NCBI RefSeq assembly: GCF_027587195.1 | Contig: NZ_JAPDDP010000011.1 | Span: 62,001-126,000 of the forward strand | DNA from: Solirubrobacter phytolaccae | GTDB lineage: Bacteria > Actinomycetota > Thermoleophilia > Solirubrobacterales > Solirubrobacteraceae | DNA length: 64,000 nt | Direction of reading: 5' to 3' | Shown here: positions 28,111 through 37,148 of the stretch, one piece after another | Numbering within the stretch: the first letter of the stretch is position 1 | Layout: the number at the start of each line of letters is the position of its first letter | Position numbers and translations under genes: made by a program | Notes under the pieces: generated by a model | Databases searched by the model: none | Told to the model about the DNA's origin: nothing | Seen by the model: the letters and a program-made list of their open reading frames with translations, nothing else

Positions 28111-29499
28111 GTGACGCCTGCCGCCACCGACATCATCCTCCTCGCGCACAATCGCCTGGAGCATCTGATCGCCACCGTCGAAGCCCTCGAGGAACGCACT
28201 CCGGAGCCGATCCGCATCACGGTCGTCGACAACGCCTCGGCGCCGGACGTCCGCAACTGGCTCGGCGCGAACCGCCATCGCTTCCACAAGGTCATCCTCC
28301 GTCCGACCAACGAGCACGTGCCCGCCTTCCAGCACGGCATCGACGCGACCACGAGCGATCCGTACATCGTCTCGGACCCGGACATCGTCGTCCCCGACCT
28401 GCAGCCGTCGTGGCTCGCCCGGCTGCACGGGTTGATGGAGCGCCACCCGGAGTTCGGGCTGATCGGCATCGGCCTCGACCAGGCGAACCGCCCGAGCGTG
28501 CTCGGCCCGGAGGTCATCGACCCGGCGACCGTCGTCGACGACGAGATCGTCGCCACGGGCGTGGGCACCGTGATGCAGATGATCCGGCGCGATGCGCTCG
28601 TGACCGCGTACCGCTCGGACTGGCAGACCTGCACCGACATCACGCGCTCCGGGCGCCGCGTCGGCTGGGCCGAGGGTATCCGCGGCGTGCACCTCGGGTG
28701 GGACGACTACCGCCTGTATCCCGCGCACCTGGCCGCGAAGCACCTCAGCTACGGCGTCTACAACGAGATGGACCTGATCGGCCGCCCGCCGACGCTCACC
28801 GAGTTGGCGGTCGCCGGGCCGGTCGTGCGGCTCACGCGTGAGGCCGGGCTCGCCGACGCCGCGCTCCTCGAGGTCACCTGGAACGGGCCCGCGGTCGGCG
28901 CCGCCCTGCCGGCCAGCGTCTGCGTCGAGCGGCCCGAGGCCGGGGCCCTGCCCTTCCAGGACGGCGCGGCCGGCGCCGTCGTGCTCGTCGATCCGCCGGC
29001 GGCGGAGGCCGAGCGCGCGCTCGCCGAGGCCACGCGCGTGGGTACGCGGATGGTCGTCGCCATCGCGCCGCTCGAGGCGTTCGGCGCCCGCACCGCGGCC
29101 GAGCTCGCTCCCGCCGGCTGGACCGGCGAGGAGGCCGACGGCCCCGGGGACGTCCCGCTCGCGCTCGCGCTCGCCGCCGACCGTGACCCCGAGCTGGCCG
29201 CGAACCTCGGCCCCGCCGCCGTCCAGGACCGCGAGCAGTGGCTCGAGCTCTTCGGGCGCGGCGCGTTCGGCAAGGGCACACGCCGGCTGTGGATCTGGCG
29301 CCGCGAGGAGGAGCTGCCCGCCCCCGAGCGTGTCGTCTTCGACCCGGCGCTCGTGCAGCCCTGGCGCGGTGTGGCTCCGCCGATGGCGCAGCCGCGGCGC
29401 AAGACCTTCATCGAGCGGCTGTGGCGCCGGGCGGACCTCGCCGAGCGCGCGCGGCTGTGGATCGCGCTGCGCCGCCGGTCCGGGGAGGCGCGGGCGTGA
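28111..29499 (+). CDS. GT2-type glycosyltransferase with C-terminal extension
   Basis: 462 residues from a GTG. The N-terminal 230 residues form a GT-A fold: DIILLAHNRLEHL, ITVVDNAS, a VSDPDIVVPD segment carrying the metal-binding acidic residues, and VGTVMQMIRRDAL. The last 220 residues (about 245-462) match no family I can name and include a Rossmann-like acidic/Ala-rich part and a basic end. It probably transfers a sugar onto the lipid-linked repeat at the inner membrane face. The stop overlaps the GTG of the next glycosyltransferase (GTGA), so the two are coupled. Confidence 0.82.
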   Translation: MTPAATDIILLAHNRLEHLIATVEALEERTPEPIRITVVDNASAPDVRNWLGANRHRFHKVILRPTNEHVPAFQHGIDATTSDPYIVSDPDIVVPDLQPSWLARLHGLMERHPEFGLIGIGLDQANRPSVLGPEVIDPATVVDDEIVATGVGTVMQMIRRDALVTAYRSDWQTCTDITRSGRRVGWAEGIRGVHLGWDDYRLYPAHLAAKHLSYGVYNEMDLIGRPPTLTELAVAGPVVRLTREAGLADAALLEVTWNGPAVGAALPASVCVERPEAGALPFQDGAAGAVVLVDPPAAEAERALAEATRVGTRMVVAIAPLEAFGARTAAELAPAGWTGEEADGPGDVPLALALAADRDPELAANLGPAAVQDREQWLELFGRGAFGKGTRRLWIWRREEELPAPERVVFDPALVQPWRGVAPPMAQPRRKTFIERLWRRADLAERARLWIALRRRSGEARA

Positions 29500-30377
29500 G
29501 CGCGCTCGTCGACGCCGTGGTGGTCAGCTACCGCAGCGCCGAGACGCTGCGCGGCTGCGTCGAGCCGCTGGCGGCGATGCCCGACGTCGCGGTCACGGTC
29601 GTCGACAACGCCTCACCCGACGACTCGGTCGCGACGATCGCCGGCCTCGACGTGCAGCTGATCGAGTCGCCCCGCAACGGCGGCTTCTCCTACGGCTGCA
29701 ACCTCGGCGCCGCCGAGGGCGCGGCGCCGTACCTGCTGTTCCTGAACCCGGACGCGCGCATCGACGCGGCGGCCCTTCAGCACCTGCTCGACGTGCTGCG
29801 CGCCCATCCGGAGGCCGGCCTGGTCGGCCCGCGGTTGCTCGAGCCCGGCGACGAGCTGGCCTTCAGCCGGCGGCGCTTCCCGAGCAACGGCTCGACGTTC
29901 GCGCAGGCCGTGTTCCTGCACCGCGTGTGGCCGCAGGCCGACTGGACCGACGAGCTCGTGCGCGATCCCGCCGCTTACGAGCACGCCGGGGAGTCCGAGT
30001 GGGTCTCGGGCGCGTGCATGCTCGTGCGCCGTGAGGCCTTCGAGGCGATCGGCGGCTTCGACGAGCGCTTCTTTCTGTACTGCGAGGACACCGACCTCTG
30101 CCGCCGGATGTGGGACGCGGGGCACAGCGTGCGCTTCGAGCCGTCCGCCGTGGTCCGCCACGTCGGCGGGGCCTCCTCGGAGGTCGGCGCGACCCAGGCG
30201 ATCCTCGCCCGCAGCCGCGTGCTCTACGCGCGCAAGCACGACGGCGCCTTCGGTGCCCGCGTGCACGCGATGGGCGTGGCGCTCGGCGAGGCGACGCACG
30301 CCGCCACCGCGATGTCACGCCCGGCCTCACGGCGCGGGCACATGGCCGCCGCCCGCGCGGCGCTCTCCGTGCGATAG
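29496..30377 (+). CDS. GT2 family glycosyltransferase (rhamnosyltransferase-like)
   Basis: 293 residues from a GTG at 29496 that overlaps the previous stop. Typical rhamnosyltransferase-like GT2 motifs: VVVSYRSAETLRGC, VTVVDNASPDDSV, PRNGGFSYGCNLGA, LLFLNPDARI (the DxD-like donor site), SGACMLVRREAFEAIGGFDERFFLYCEDTDLCRR. The last motif includes the catalytic-base ED of the family. It probably adds a deoxyhexose or similar sugar to the repeat unit. Second gene of a two-gene unit with 28111. Confidence 0.9.
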   Translation: MSALVDAVVVSYRSAETLRGCVEPLAAMPDVAVTVVDNASPDDSVATIAGLDVQLIESPRNGGFSYGCNLGAAEGAAPYLLFLNPDARIDAAALQHLLDVLRAHPEAGLVGPRLLEPGDELAFSRRRFPSNGSTFAQAVFLHRVWPQADWTDELVRDPAAYEHAGESEWVSGACMLVRREAFEAIGGFDERFFLYCEDTDLCRRMWDAGHSVRFEPSAVVRHVGGASSEVGATQAILARSRVLYARKHDGAFGARVHAMGVALGEATHAATAMSRPASRRGHMAAARAALSVR

Positions 30378-30378
30378 G

Positions 30379-30404
30379 CGGATATTCAAGCCCCGACCTC
30401 GGGG
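30379..30404 (+). promoter_or_regulatory. CGGATATTC box and hairpin upstream of a beta-helix gene
   Basis: CGGATATTC (30379-30387) is close to the palindrome CGGATATCCG at 60509. CCCCGA-CC-TCGGGG (30391-30404) is a perfect 6-bp hairpin that could end the glycosyltransferase transcript or act as a leader element of the gene at 30421. Confidence 0.35.
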
Positions 30405-30420
30405 TACCGATGCATGTGTG

Positions 30421-32223
30421 ATGCACCGGATCCTGATCGCCGCTGCCGCTTCGCTGCTGTTCGCCGCTCCCGCTTCGGCGGCGACGCGCTACGTGAGCCC
30501 GTCCGGCTCGGACGGCGCGCCCTGCTCACAGGCGGCGCCGTGCGCGTCCCTCGCGCGCGCGTATGGGATGTCCGCCGCGGGGGACGTCGTGCAGGTCGCC
30601 GCGGGGGCGTACGGCGAGCAGGCGTTGCCGTCGGGGAGTGCGAAGGCCGTGGCGTTCGTCGCGGCGCCCGGGACCAAGCTGCGCCAGCTCTCCAACGACG
30701 CGTCGAACGTGTCGTTCGACGGGTTCGAGCTCGACGGTCAGTTCGCGAAGGCGCCGACGTTCGGCAACAACGGCAACTCGGTGACGTTCAAGAACGGCAG
30801 GATCGGCAACGTCACCGACGAGAAGGGCGCGTTGGTGAGCGGGTCGAACTTCACGTTCGACAACGTGGTCTTCCATGACATCCGCGTCACCGACTCGGCG
30901 GTGCACAACGAGTGTGTCTACGCGATCTCCGTCCCGGGGTTCAGTGTTCGTAACAGCTCGTTCTATGAGTGCGCAACGATGGACTTGTTCTTCACGTTCG
31001 GGCATTGGTGGAACCCGAAGCCGCCCGCCTACGGGAACGTGACGATCGAGAACAACGTGTTCTCACACTCGACCAACATCGGCGCGGGCACGTGGCACTA
31101 CTACGGGCTCTACGTCGGTGACACCGGTCCCGACGGCGGGACCCTGCAGAACTGGGTGGTCCGCAACAACACCTTCGAGACACCGGTGAATGTGAGCCGC
31201 ACCTCGAGCTCCGGCTCGCGCTGGGTGGGCAACGTGGGTTCCTGGGGGTGTGTGTCAGGCGTGACCTATCGCTTCAACGTGGGCAGCAAGTGTGCGGCGC
31301 AGGACAAGCAGGTGAGCCCCGCCGCCTCGACCAAGACCTCGACCGCACCCTACAGCTGGCGCAACCCCGCCGCATACGACTTTCGGTTGAACTCCGGCTC
31401 ACCGGCGATCGGCGCGGCTGACCCGGGTGACTTCCCGGCGCGCGATCGTGACGGCAACGTGCGCGACGGCGCACCGGACGCGGGCGCGTACGAGTTCGGC
31501 GCGGGACCGGGGGGCGGGCCGCCCTCGACCGGCGGCGAGGGCGCGGGTGGCCAGGACGCGCCGACCGACGCGGCACCCCCGGCGCGGAGCGCCACGAGCA
31601 CGCGGCTGGTCGGCGCGTGGGGCTTCGGTGAGCGGCGCGGCCGGACCGTGCGCGACAGCGCCGGCAGTCGCCAGGACGGGCGCGTCAGCGGCGCCCGCCG
31701 GGTGGCGGGCCGCTTCGGCCGCGGCCTCGCCTTCGACGGCGTCGACGACCAGGTGCGTGTCCGCGACGCCACCGAGCTGGACCTCTCCACGGGGATGACG
31801 ATCGAGGCGTGGGTGTACCCGACGTCGGTGAAGGGCTCGCGCTCGGTGGTGTTCAAGGAGCACCGTGCGGCGCGCCACCAGACCTACTCGCTGTACGCCG
31901 CCAACAACGGCCGGCCCGCGGCGAGCGAGGTCGCCACGGACCCGTCCTACACGACGCTCAGCGCGGCGCGGGCACTGCCGCTGCGACGCTGGACGCACCT
32001 GGCGACGACCTACGACGGCACGACCCTGCGCCTGTTCCAGAACGGCCGTGAAGTCGCGCGCCAGGCGCTCGGTGGCCGCATCCCGACCAGCGACGACCAG
32101 CTCGCGTTCGGCGGCAACGGCGTCTGGGGCGAGTGGTTCAAGGGCCGGCTGGACGAGATCCGGATCTGGGACGGCGCGCGCACCGCGGCGCAGATCCGCG
32201 CGGACTCCCGCCGCCGGATCTAG
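30421..32223 (+). CDS. secreted beta-helix protein with C-terminal LamG domain
   Basis: 600 residues: signal peptide (1-20, ending APASA), parallel beta-helix module (21-360) and LamG (394-595; GAWGFGERRGR, MTIEAWVYP, WTHLATTYDGTTLRLFQNG, WFKGRLDEIRIWDGART). The helix carries the family motifs [53 protein letters not shown] and PDAGAYEF, with six cysteines (CSQAAPC, HNEC, ECATMD, WGCVSG, SKC). Such helices occur in polysaccharide lyases and epimerases and in binding proteins; no catalytic triad is evident. Its DNA over the helix is nearly identical to 33709 onward, so one copied the other recently. The 3' end shares CTAG with the convergent glycosyltransferase. Confidence 0.88.
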   Translation: MHRILIAAAASLLFAAPASAATRYVSPSGSDGAPCSQAAPCASLARAYGMSAAGDVVQVAAGAYGEQALPSGSAKAVAFVAAPGTKLRQLSNDASNVSFDGFELDGQFAKAPTFGNNGNSVTFKNGRIGNVTDEKGALVSGSNFTFDNVVFHDIRVTDSAVHNECVYAISVPGFSVRNSSFYECATMDLFFTFGHWWNPKPPAYGNVTIENNVFSHSTNIGAGTWHYYGLYVGDTGPDGGTLQNWVVRNNTFETPVNVSRTSSSGSRWVGNVGSWGCVSGVTYRFNVGSKCAAQDKQVSPAASTKTSTAPYSWRNPAAYDFRLNSGSPAIGAADPGDFPARDRDGNVRDGAPDAGAYEFGAGPGGGPPSTGGEGAGGQDAPTDAAPPARSATSTRLVGAWGFGERRGRTVRDSAGSRQDGRVSGARRVAGRFGRGLAFDGVDDQVRVRDATELDLSTGMTIEAWVYPTSVKGSRSVVFKEHRAARHQTYSLYAANNGRPAASEVATDPSYTTLSAARALPLRRWTHLATTYDGTTLRLFQNGREVARQALGGRIPTSDDQLAFGGNGVWGEWFKGRLDEIRIWDGARTAAQIRADSRRRI

Positions 32224-33380
32224 CGCACGACCGGCTCGGCTTCGGCTTCGGCCGGGTGCCCTTCGAGCGCCCGCAGCAGCCGCTTGCCGACCTGGTCCCA
32301 GGTGAACCGCTCCGACCGCAGCTTGGCGGCGGCGCCGGTGCGCTCGGCGACATCCGCGTCGGCGAGCCGGCGCATCGCGGCGAGCAGCGCCGCGTCGTCG
32401 TGCGGGTCGACGACGACGCCTCCGTCGCCGATCAGATAGCCCGCGCCCCCGGCGGTGGTGCCGATGCTCGGCAGCCCGGCGGCCGCGGCCTCGACGTAGA
32501 CGACGCCGGCCGCCTCCGAGAAGGACGGCATGACGAAGCAGGTCGCCTCGCCGAACAGGCGGTCCAAGCGAGCGTGCTGCTCGGGCACGTCCAGGCGCAG
32601 GACGCCGTGGCCGGTGACGCCGGGTGCGTGCACCTCGGGGTGGCCGCCGACGAGGTCCAGCCGCGCGTCCGGTCGTTCTTCACGCAGCCGCTCGAAAGCT
32701 CGCAGCACGCCGTCCCCGTTCTTGCGGGGCCAGTCCATGCCGACGAAGAGGAAACGCGGGCTCGACCAGTCGCGCTCGAGGGCCGGCGCGGTGTGGTTGC
32801 GACCGATGCCGACGACGTGGACCTTCGCCGGCGGGATGCCGTAGTCGCGGAGTACTGAGTCCGCGGCCCAGCCACTGGTGAGGCAGACGGCGGTGGCCGA
32901 GGCGTACGCGCGGCGCTGGCGCTCGAGCCGGGCGGCGAACGCCCGCGGCGTCAGCGTGTCCCAGCCGGCGTAGGCGCGACCGCGTTCGCGCGTCTGGGCG
33001 ACCGTCATGTCCTCGAGCGTGGCGATCGGGACGTCCGCGGGCAGCGCGTAGCCCGTGCCGATCTGGACGACGCCGTCCAGCGGGCCGGCGGCGCGCAGCG
33101 CACGGGCGGCCGTCACCGAGATCACCCGCGCGAGCCCGGGGGAGGCCCAGCCGGCGGCACGGCCACGGCTGATCGCGGCGCGGACGTCGCGCTGCGGGCG
33201 CAGGTAGCGCAACGCGATCGCGTTGACCACGGCCTCACTGATGAGCGGCGGAGGAGCGACGTTGATCGCCACGGGTTCCACACCGGCTCCCGCCAGGCCG
33301 CGCATTACTCCGGACGGCGTGCCCGACCATGTTGAAGCCTCGCTGGGGTCTCCCGGGAAGGCGACGCCGATGCGCGACAT
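32220..33380 (-). CDS. GT4 family glycosyltransferase
   Basis: 386 residues with a GT-B layout. The C-terminal half has the GT4 donor-binding motifs: FLFVGMDWPRKNGDGVLRAF, CFVMPSFSEAAGVVYVEAAAAGLPSIGT and a GGVVVDPHDD end. The N-terminus reads GVAFPGDPSEASTWSGTP, typical of acceptor-side loops in GT4 enzymes. It transfers a sugar from an NDP-donor, probably to the lipid-linked repeat at the cytoplasmic membrane face. The ATG at 33380 follows TACAGT by 7 nt; a longer frame to 33500 would cross that promoter element. Confidence 0.88.
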   Translation of the reverse strand: MSRIGVAFPGDPSEASTWSGTPSGVMRGLAGAGVEPVAINVAPPPLISEAVVNAIALRYLRPQRDVRAAISRGRAAGWASPGLARVISVTAARALRAAGPLDGVVQIGTGYALPADVPIATLEDMTVAQTRERGRAYAGWDTLTPRAFAARLERQRRAYASATAVCLTSGWAADSVLRDYGIPPAKVHVVGIGRNHTAPALERDWSSPRFLFVGMDWPRKNGDGVLRAFERLREERPDARLDLVGGHPEVHAPGVTGHGVLRLDVPEQHARLDRLFGEATCFVMPSFSEAAGVVYVEAAAAGLPSIGTTAGGAGYLIGDGGVVVDPHDDAALLAAMRRLADADVAERTGAAAKLRSERFTWDQVGKRLLRALEGHPAEAEAEPVVR

Positions 33381-33708
33381 GGCGTCAACTGTACGTGGCG
33401 GCGGCCTGGGCGTACCTGGCCGTAAGTCGTGCGCAAAAGCGCCCGTCCACCGCGGGTTTGACGTGTATCGGGTGCGGGAACCAACACCTCCGCAGGGCAC
33501 CCGGCGGACACTCCCTTAGGCCGGGTGGGTATCGTGCCGCCCGGCGCCGCCGGTCAGCGGCCCGATCCACTATGGCCTCGAAATGACTCGGGGCCGGAAG
33601 AACTACGGATGGACATAGCCGTTGGCGTCGTGTGCGGGGGCTACCTGTTGCTTCCGTCTGGTCAAGCACGACGTTGTTGATCCGCTTCTAGCCCCAAGGA
33701 GCCAGTTG
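33381..33708. other. 328-bp divergent intergenic region
   Basis: No gene is supported here. The left end holds the TACAGT element of the leftward glycosyltransferase. For the rightward beta-helix gene I see a possible TATCGT at 33530-33535 and a clear AAGGAG ribosome site (33696-33701), so that mRNA would have a leader of 100 nt or more. A/T content rises toward the right end. No convincing terminator or riboswitch was recognised. Confidence 0.5.
33388..33393 (-). promoter_or_regulatory. -10-like TACAGT, 7 nt before ATG 33380
   Basis: A minus-strand TACAGT exactly 7 nt before the ATG. A transcript starting at the usual distance would begin on or next to the start codon. Confidence 0.55.
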
Positions 33709-36700
33709 ATGCTGCGTGCATCTCTCGCAATTGTCGCGTCGGTCCTATTTTTCGCTGCTCCGGCTTCGGCCGCAACGCGTTACGTGAGTGTGTCGGGTGC
33801 GGACAGCGCATCCTGCTCACAAACGGCGCCGTGCGCATCGCTCGCACGCGCGTACGCGGTGTCGGCAGCGGGGGATGTCGTGCAGGTTGCGGCTGGGTCC
33901 TATGGCAATCAGGCATTGCCGTCAGGTGGCACCAAAGCGGTGACGTTCGTGGCCGCGCCCGGGACGAAGCTGCGCCAGCTCTCCAACGACGCGTCGAATG
34001 TCACCTACGACGGGTTCGAGCTCGACGGTCAGTTCGCGAAGTCGCCGACGTTCGGCAACAACGGCAACTCGGTGACGTTCAAGAACGGGCGGATCGGCAA
34101 TGTGACCGATGAGAAGGGCGCGTTGGTGAGTGGTTCGAACTTCACGTTCGACAACGTGGTCTTCCATGACATCCGGGTGACGGACTCCGCGGTGCACAAC
34201 GAGTGCATCTACGCGATCTCGGTGCCGGGCTTCACGGTGCGCAACAGCTCGTTCTACGAGTGCGCGACGATGGACCTGTTCTTCACGTTCGGGCACTGGT
34301 GGAGCCCGACGCCCGCCCCGTACGGCAACGTGACGATCGAGAACAACGTGTTCGCGCACTCCACGAACATCGGTGCGGGCACGTGGCACTACTACGGCCT
34401 CTACGTCGGCGACACGGGCTCGGACGGCGGCACGCTGCAGAACTGGGTCGTCCGCAACAACACGTTCGAGACGCCCGTGAACGTCAGCCGCCCCTCGGGC
34501 ACCGGCTCGCGCTGGGTCGGCAACGTCGGCTCGTGGGGCTGCGTGTCGGGCGTGACGTACCGCTACAACGTCGGCTCCAAGTGCGCCGCGACGGACAAGC
34601 AGGTCAGCCCGGCCGCCTCGACCAAGACCGCGACCGCGCCGTACAACTGGCGCAGCCCGGCGCAGTACGACTTCCACATCCTCTCCGGCTCGCCCGCGAT
34701 CAACGCCGCCGACCCGAGCGACTACCCGGCGCGTGACCGCGACGGCACCGCCCGCGACGGCACGCCGGACGCCGGCGCCTACGAGCTGCTGAGCAGCACG
34801 AACCCCGGCACGGGCACGCCGACCCCGACCCCGACCGCGACGCCGACGGTCACCGCCACGCCGACGGCCACCGCGACCGCCACGGCCACGGCCACGGCCA
34901 CGGCGACGCCGACGGCCACCGCGACCGTCGCGCCGACGGCGACCGCGACCGCGACGCCGGACACGCAGGCGCCGTCGATCCCGCAGGGGATGGCGTGGAC
35001 GACGACGACGCAGACGAGCATCGGCCTGCGCTGGGACGCGTCCACCGACAACCGCGGTGTGGCGGGCTACCGGGTCTACCGCAACGGCACGGCCGTGGGG
35101 ACGACGACGAGCTTGAGCTACTCGGTGTCCGGGCTGGTGTGCGGCACGAGCTACGAGATCGGCCTGACGGCGTACGACGCGGCGGGCAACGAGTCCTACC
35201 GCGCGGCCGCGACGGGCACGACGACGACCTCGGCGTGCTCGCCGACGCCGACGCCGACCGCGACGCCCACGCAGACGGCGACCCCGACCGCCACGCCCAC
35301 GCAGACGGCGACGCCGACGCCGACCCAGGCGCCGGACACGCAGGCCCCGTCGATCCCGCAGGGGATGGCGTGGACGACGACGACGCAGACGAGCATCGGC
35401 CTGCGTTGGAACGCCTCTACTGACAACCGCGGTGTGGCCGGCTACCGGATCTACCGCAACGGCACGGCCGTCGGGACGACGACGAGCTTGAGCTACTCGG
35501 TGTCCGGGCTGGTGTGCGGCACGAGCTACGAGATCGGCCTGACGGCGTACGACGCGGCGGGCAACGAGTCCTACCGCGCGGCCGCCACGGGCACGACGAC
35601 GACGTCGGCCTGCTCGCCGACGCCGACCGCCACGCCGACCCAGACGGCGACCCCGACCCCGACGCAGACGCCGGACACGCAGGCGCCGTCGATCCCGCAG
35701 TCGATGGCGTGGACGACCACGACGCAGTCGAGCATCGGCGTGCGTTGGAACGCCTCCACCGACAACCGCGGCGTCGCCGGCTACCGGGTCTACCGCAACG
35801 GCACGGCCGTCGGGACCACGACGAACCTGACCTACACGGTCTCGGGGCTGGCGTGTGGGACGAGCTACGAGATCGGCCTGACGGCGTACGACGCGGCGGG
35901 CAACGAGTCCTACCGCCCGGCGGCCACGGGCACGACCACGACCGAGTCGTGCGCGCCCGCCGCCACGGCGACGCCGACCGCGACGTCCACGGCCGCGGCC
36001 ACGCCGACGGCAACGGCCACGGCGACGGCGACGGCGACGGCGACGGCCACCGCGACGGCGACGGCGACGGCCTCGCCGACGGCCACCGCGACGGCCACGG
36101 CCACGGCCACGGCCACGGCCACGGCCACTCCGCCGGCGGACACGACGGCGCCCGACACGACGATCGTGCTCGGCCCGACCGGCACGGTGCCGCGCGGCAC
36201 GGTCTCCTTCTCGTTCACCGCGACGGAGTCCGGCTCGACGTTCCAGTGCCGCATCGACGGCCCCGGCTCGGTGACGGGGACCTACCAGTCCTGCACCACC
36301 CCGGCGGCGTACAGCAGCCTCGCCGACGGCTCGTACACCTTCCGGGTGCGCGCCATCGACCAGGCGGGCAACGTCGACGCCAGCCCGGCGACGCGGAGCT
36401 TCACGATCGCGCCGTCGACCGAGACGCCGACCCTGCCGCCCGCGGCACCGGTGATCAGCACGCCCGCGTCCTACAGCTGGAGCAACACGGGCAGCGTGAC
36501 CTTCACCGGCACCAGCGCCGCGAACGCGACCGTCGAGCTGTTCGACGACGGCGTCTCGCTCGGCACGACCGTGGCGACCGCGCTCGGCTCCTGGAGCCGG
36601 ACCGTGACGCTCGCCCAGGGTGACCACCTGATCACGGCGCGCGCCGGCAACCTCGGCGGCACGTCGCCGGAGTCCGGCATCCGCGTGATCAAGGTCGACC

Positions 36701-36993
36701 GGCAGGCGCCGTCGATGCCCGTGATCACCTCGCCCGCGGCCGGCACGACCGCGGCCGGTGGCTCGTTCACGCTCTCGGGCACGGCCGAGGGCAGCACGAT
36801 CCTCGAGCTCTTCGAGGACGGCGTCAGTCAGGGCACGTCGTCGGTCAGCTCCAACGGGACGTGGACGCGGTCGATCACCCAGGCCCGCAACGGGACGCGC
36901 ACCTACACCGTCCGCGTGACCGACTCGGCGGGCAACGTCTCGCCGCTGTCGGCCGCTCGCAGCGTCGCCGTGACCGGCTCGGTCACCCGCTAG
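33709..36993 (+). CDS. secreted beta-helix protein with three FN3 repeats and Ig-like modules
   Basis: 1,094 residues. Signal peptide (1-21), six-cysteine parallel beta-helix (22-360), Thr/Ala/Pro linker (about 370-417), three nearly identical FN3 domains (418-511, 543-636, 656-748; IGLRW.ASTDNRGVAGYR) separated by TPT linkers, a long Thr-Ala linker (749-808), an Ig-like module with FQCRIDG (810-903) and two further Ig-like modules (914-1090; ATVELFDDGVSLGTT, ILELFEDGVSQGTS). AAGGAG lies 7 nt before the ATG, one of the few strong Shine-Dalgarnos here. The first 80 codons use A/T-ending codons far more than the rest. No LamG or anchoring motif is seen. FN3 and Ig-like modules probably act as stalk or binding units; the helix likely contacts glycan. 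Confidence 0.87.
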   Translation: MLRASLAIVASVLFFAAPASAATRYVSVSGADSASCSQTAPCASLARAYAVSAAGDVVQVAAGSYGNQALPSGGTKAVTFVAAPGTKLRQLSNDASNVTYDGFELDGQFAKSPTFGNNGNSVTFKNGRIGNVTDEKGALVSGSNFTFDNVVFHDIRVTDSAVHNECIYAISVPGFTVRNSSFYECATMDLFFTFGHWWSPTPAPYGNVTIENNVFAHSTNIGAGTWHYYGLYVGDTGSDGGTLQNWVVRNNTFETPVNVSRPSGTGSRWVGNVGSWGCVSGVTYRYNVGSKCAATDKQVSPAASTKTATAPYNWRSPAQYDFHILSGSPAINAADPSDYPARDRDGTARDGTPDAGAYELLSSTNPGTGTPTPTPTATPTVTATPTATATATATATATATPTATATVAPTATATATPDTQAPSIPQGMAWTTTTQTSIGLRWDASTDNRGVAGYRVYRNGTAVGTTTSLSYSVSGLVCGTSYEIGLTAYDAAGNESYRAAATGTTTTSACSPTPTPTATPTQTATPTATPTQTATPTPTQAPDTQAPSIPQGMAWTTTTQTSIGLRWNASTDNRGVAGYRIYRNGTAVGTTTSLSYSVSGLVCGTSYEIGLTAYDAAGNESYRAAATGTTTTSACSPTPTATPTQTATPTPTQTPDTQAPSIPQSMAWTTTTQSSIGVRWNASTDNRGVAGYRVYRNGTAVGTTTNLTYTVSGLACGTSYEIGLTAYDAAGNESYRPAATGTTTTESCAPAATATPTATSTAAATPTATATATATATATATATATATASPTATATATATATATATATPPADTTAPDTTIVLGPTGTVPRGTVSFSFTATESGSTFQCRIDGPGSVTGTYQSCTTPAAYSSLADGSYTFRVRAIDQAGNVDASPATRSFTIAPSTETPTLPPAAPVISTPASYSWSNTGSVTFTGTSAANATVELFDDGVSLGTTVATALGSWSRTVTLAQGDHLITARAGNLGGTSPESGIRVIKVDRQAPSMPVITSPAAGTTAAGGSFTLSGTAEGSTILELFEDGVSQGTSSVSSNGTWTRSITQARNGTRTYTVRVTDSAGNVSPLSAARSVAVTGSVTR
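34816..34959 (+). repeat. Thr-Pro/Thr-Ala linker repeat
   Basis: Simple-sequence DNA built on ACG, GCC, ACC, GCG and CCG codons encodes TPTPT, then TATATA. It joins the beta-helix to the first FN3 domain. Confidence 0.8.
34960..35955 (+). repeat. three tandem FN3-encoding repeats
   Basis: Units begin at 34960, 35335 and 35674, each about 280 bp plus a TPT linker. They are nearly identical at DNA level, the first two most of all. A fourth related unit lies in the next gene at 38361. Recombination between units would delete or add whole domains in frame. Confidence 0.85.
35953..36131 (+). repeat. long Thr-Ala linker repeat
   Basis: About 180 bp of alternating ACG/ACC and GCG/GCC codons encode a run of Thr-Ala dipeptides between FN3 3 and the Ig-like modules. 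It is a likely site for slippage in steps of six bases. Confidence 0.85.
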
Positions 36994-37007
36994 CGGCACC
37001 GGTTCCC

Positions 37008-37035
37008 GGGGGACGCGCCAGTGGGCGCGTCCCCC
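37008..37035 (+). terminator. 12-bp perfect hairpin after the FN3/beta-helix gene
   Basis: GGGGGACGCGCC (37008-37019), loop AGTG, GGCGCGTCCCCC (37024-37035): a perfect 12-bp stem starting 15 nt after the stop codon, followed by GCGTTTC. It is the best terminator candidate in the window, though the T-run is short. Confidence 0.7.
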
Positions 37036-37076
37036 GCGTTTCACACACCGGCGGTCATAATGCGGACCTCGTCGGC

Positions 37077-37082
37077 TATAGT
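37077..37082 (+). promoter_or_regulatory. -10 element TATAGT before the beta-helix/LamG gene
   Basis: TATAGT is near consensus; the -35 region (GTCATA at 37054-37059, 17-nt spacer) is weak. A CATAAT at about 37056 could be an alternative. The leader to the GTG at 37149 would be about 60 nt. Confidence 0.5.
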
Positions 37083-37148
37083 CGCGCCCCGCTGGTCGGG
37101 GGTCGGCCAGCGACTCGATGCTCTCCAGCACCGGCTCGGGAGGCCGCT

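Noticed and set aside
34816-36131. Regularly spaced repeats that could suggest a CRISPR array or satellite DNA
   Set aside because: Repeats are in frame, encode linkers and FN3 domains, and have no unique spacers between identical short repeats.
33922-37131. 1,069-residue minus-strand frame over the FN3/beta-helix gene
   Set aside because: Long Arg-Gly runs are the antisense of the Thr-Ala linkers.
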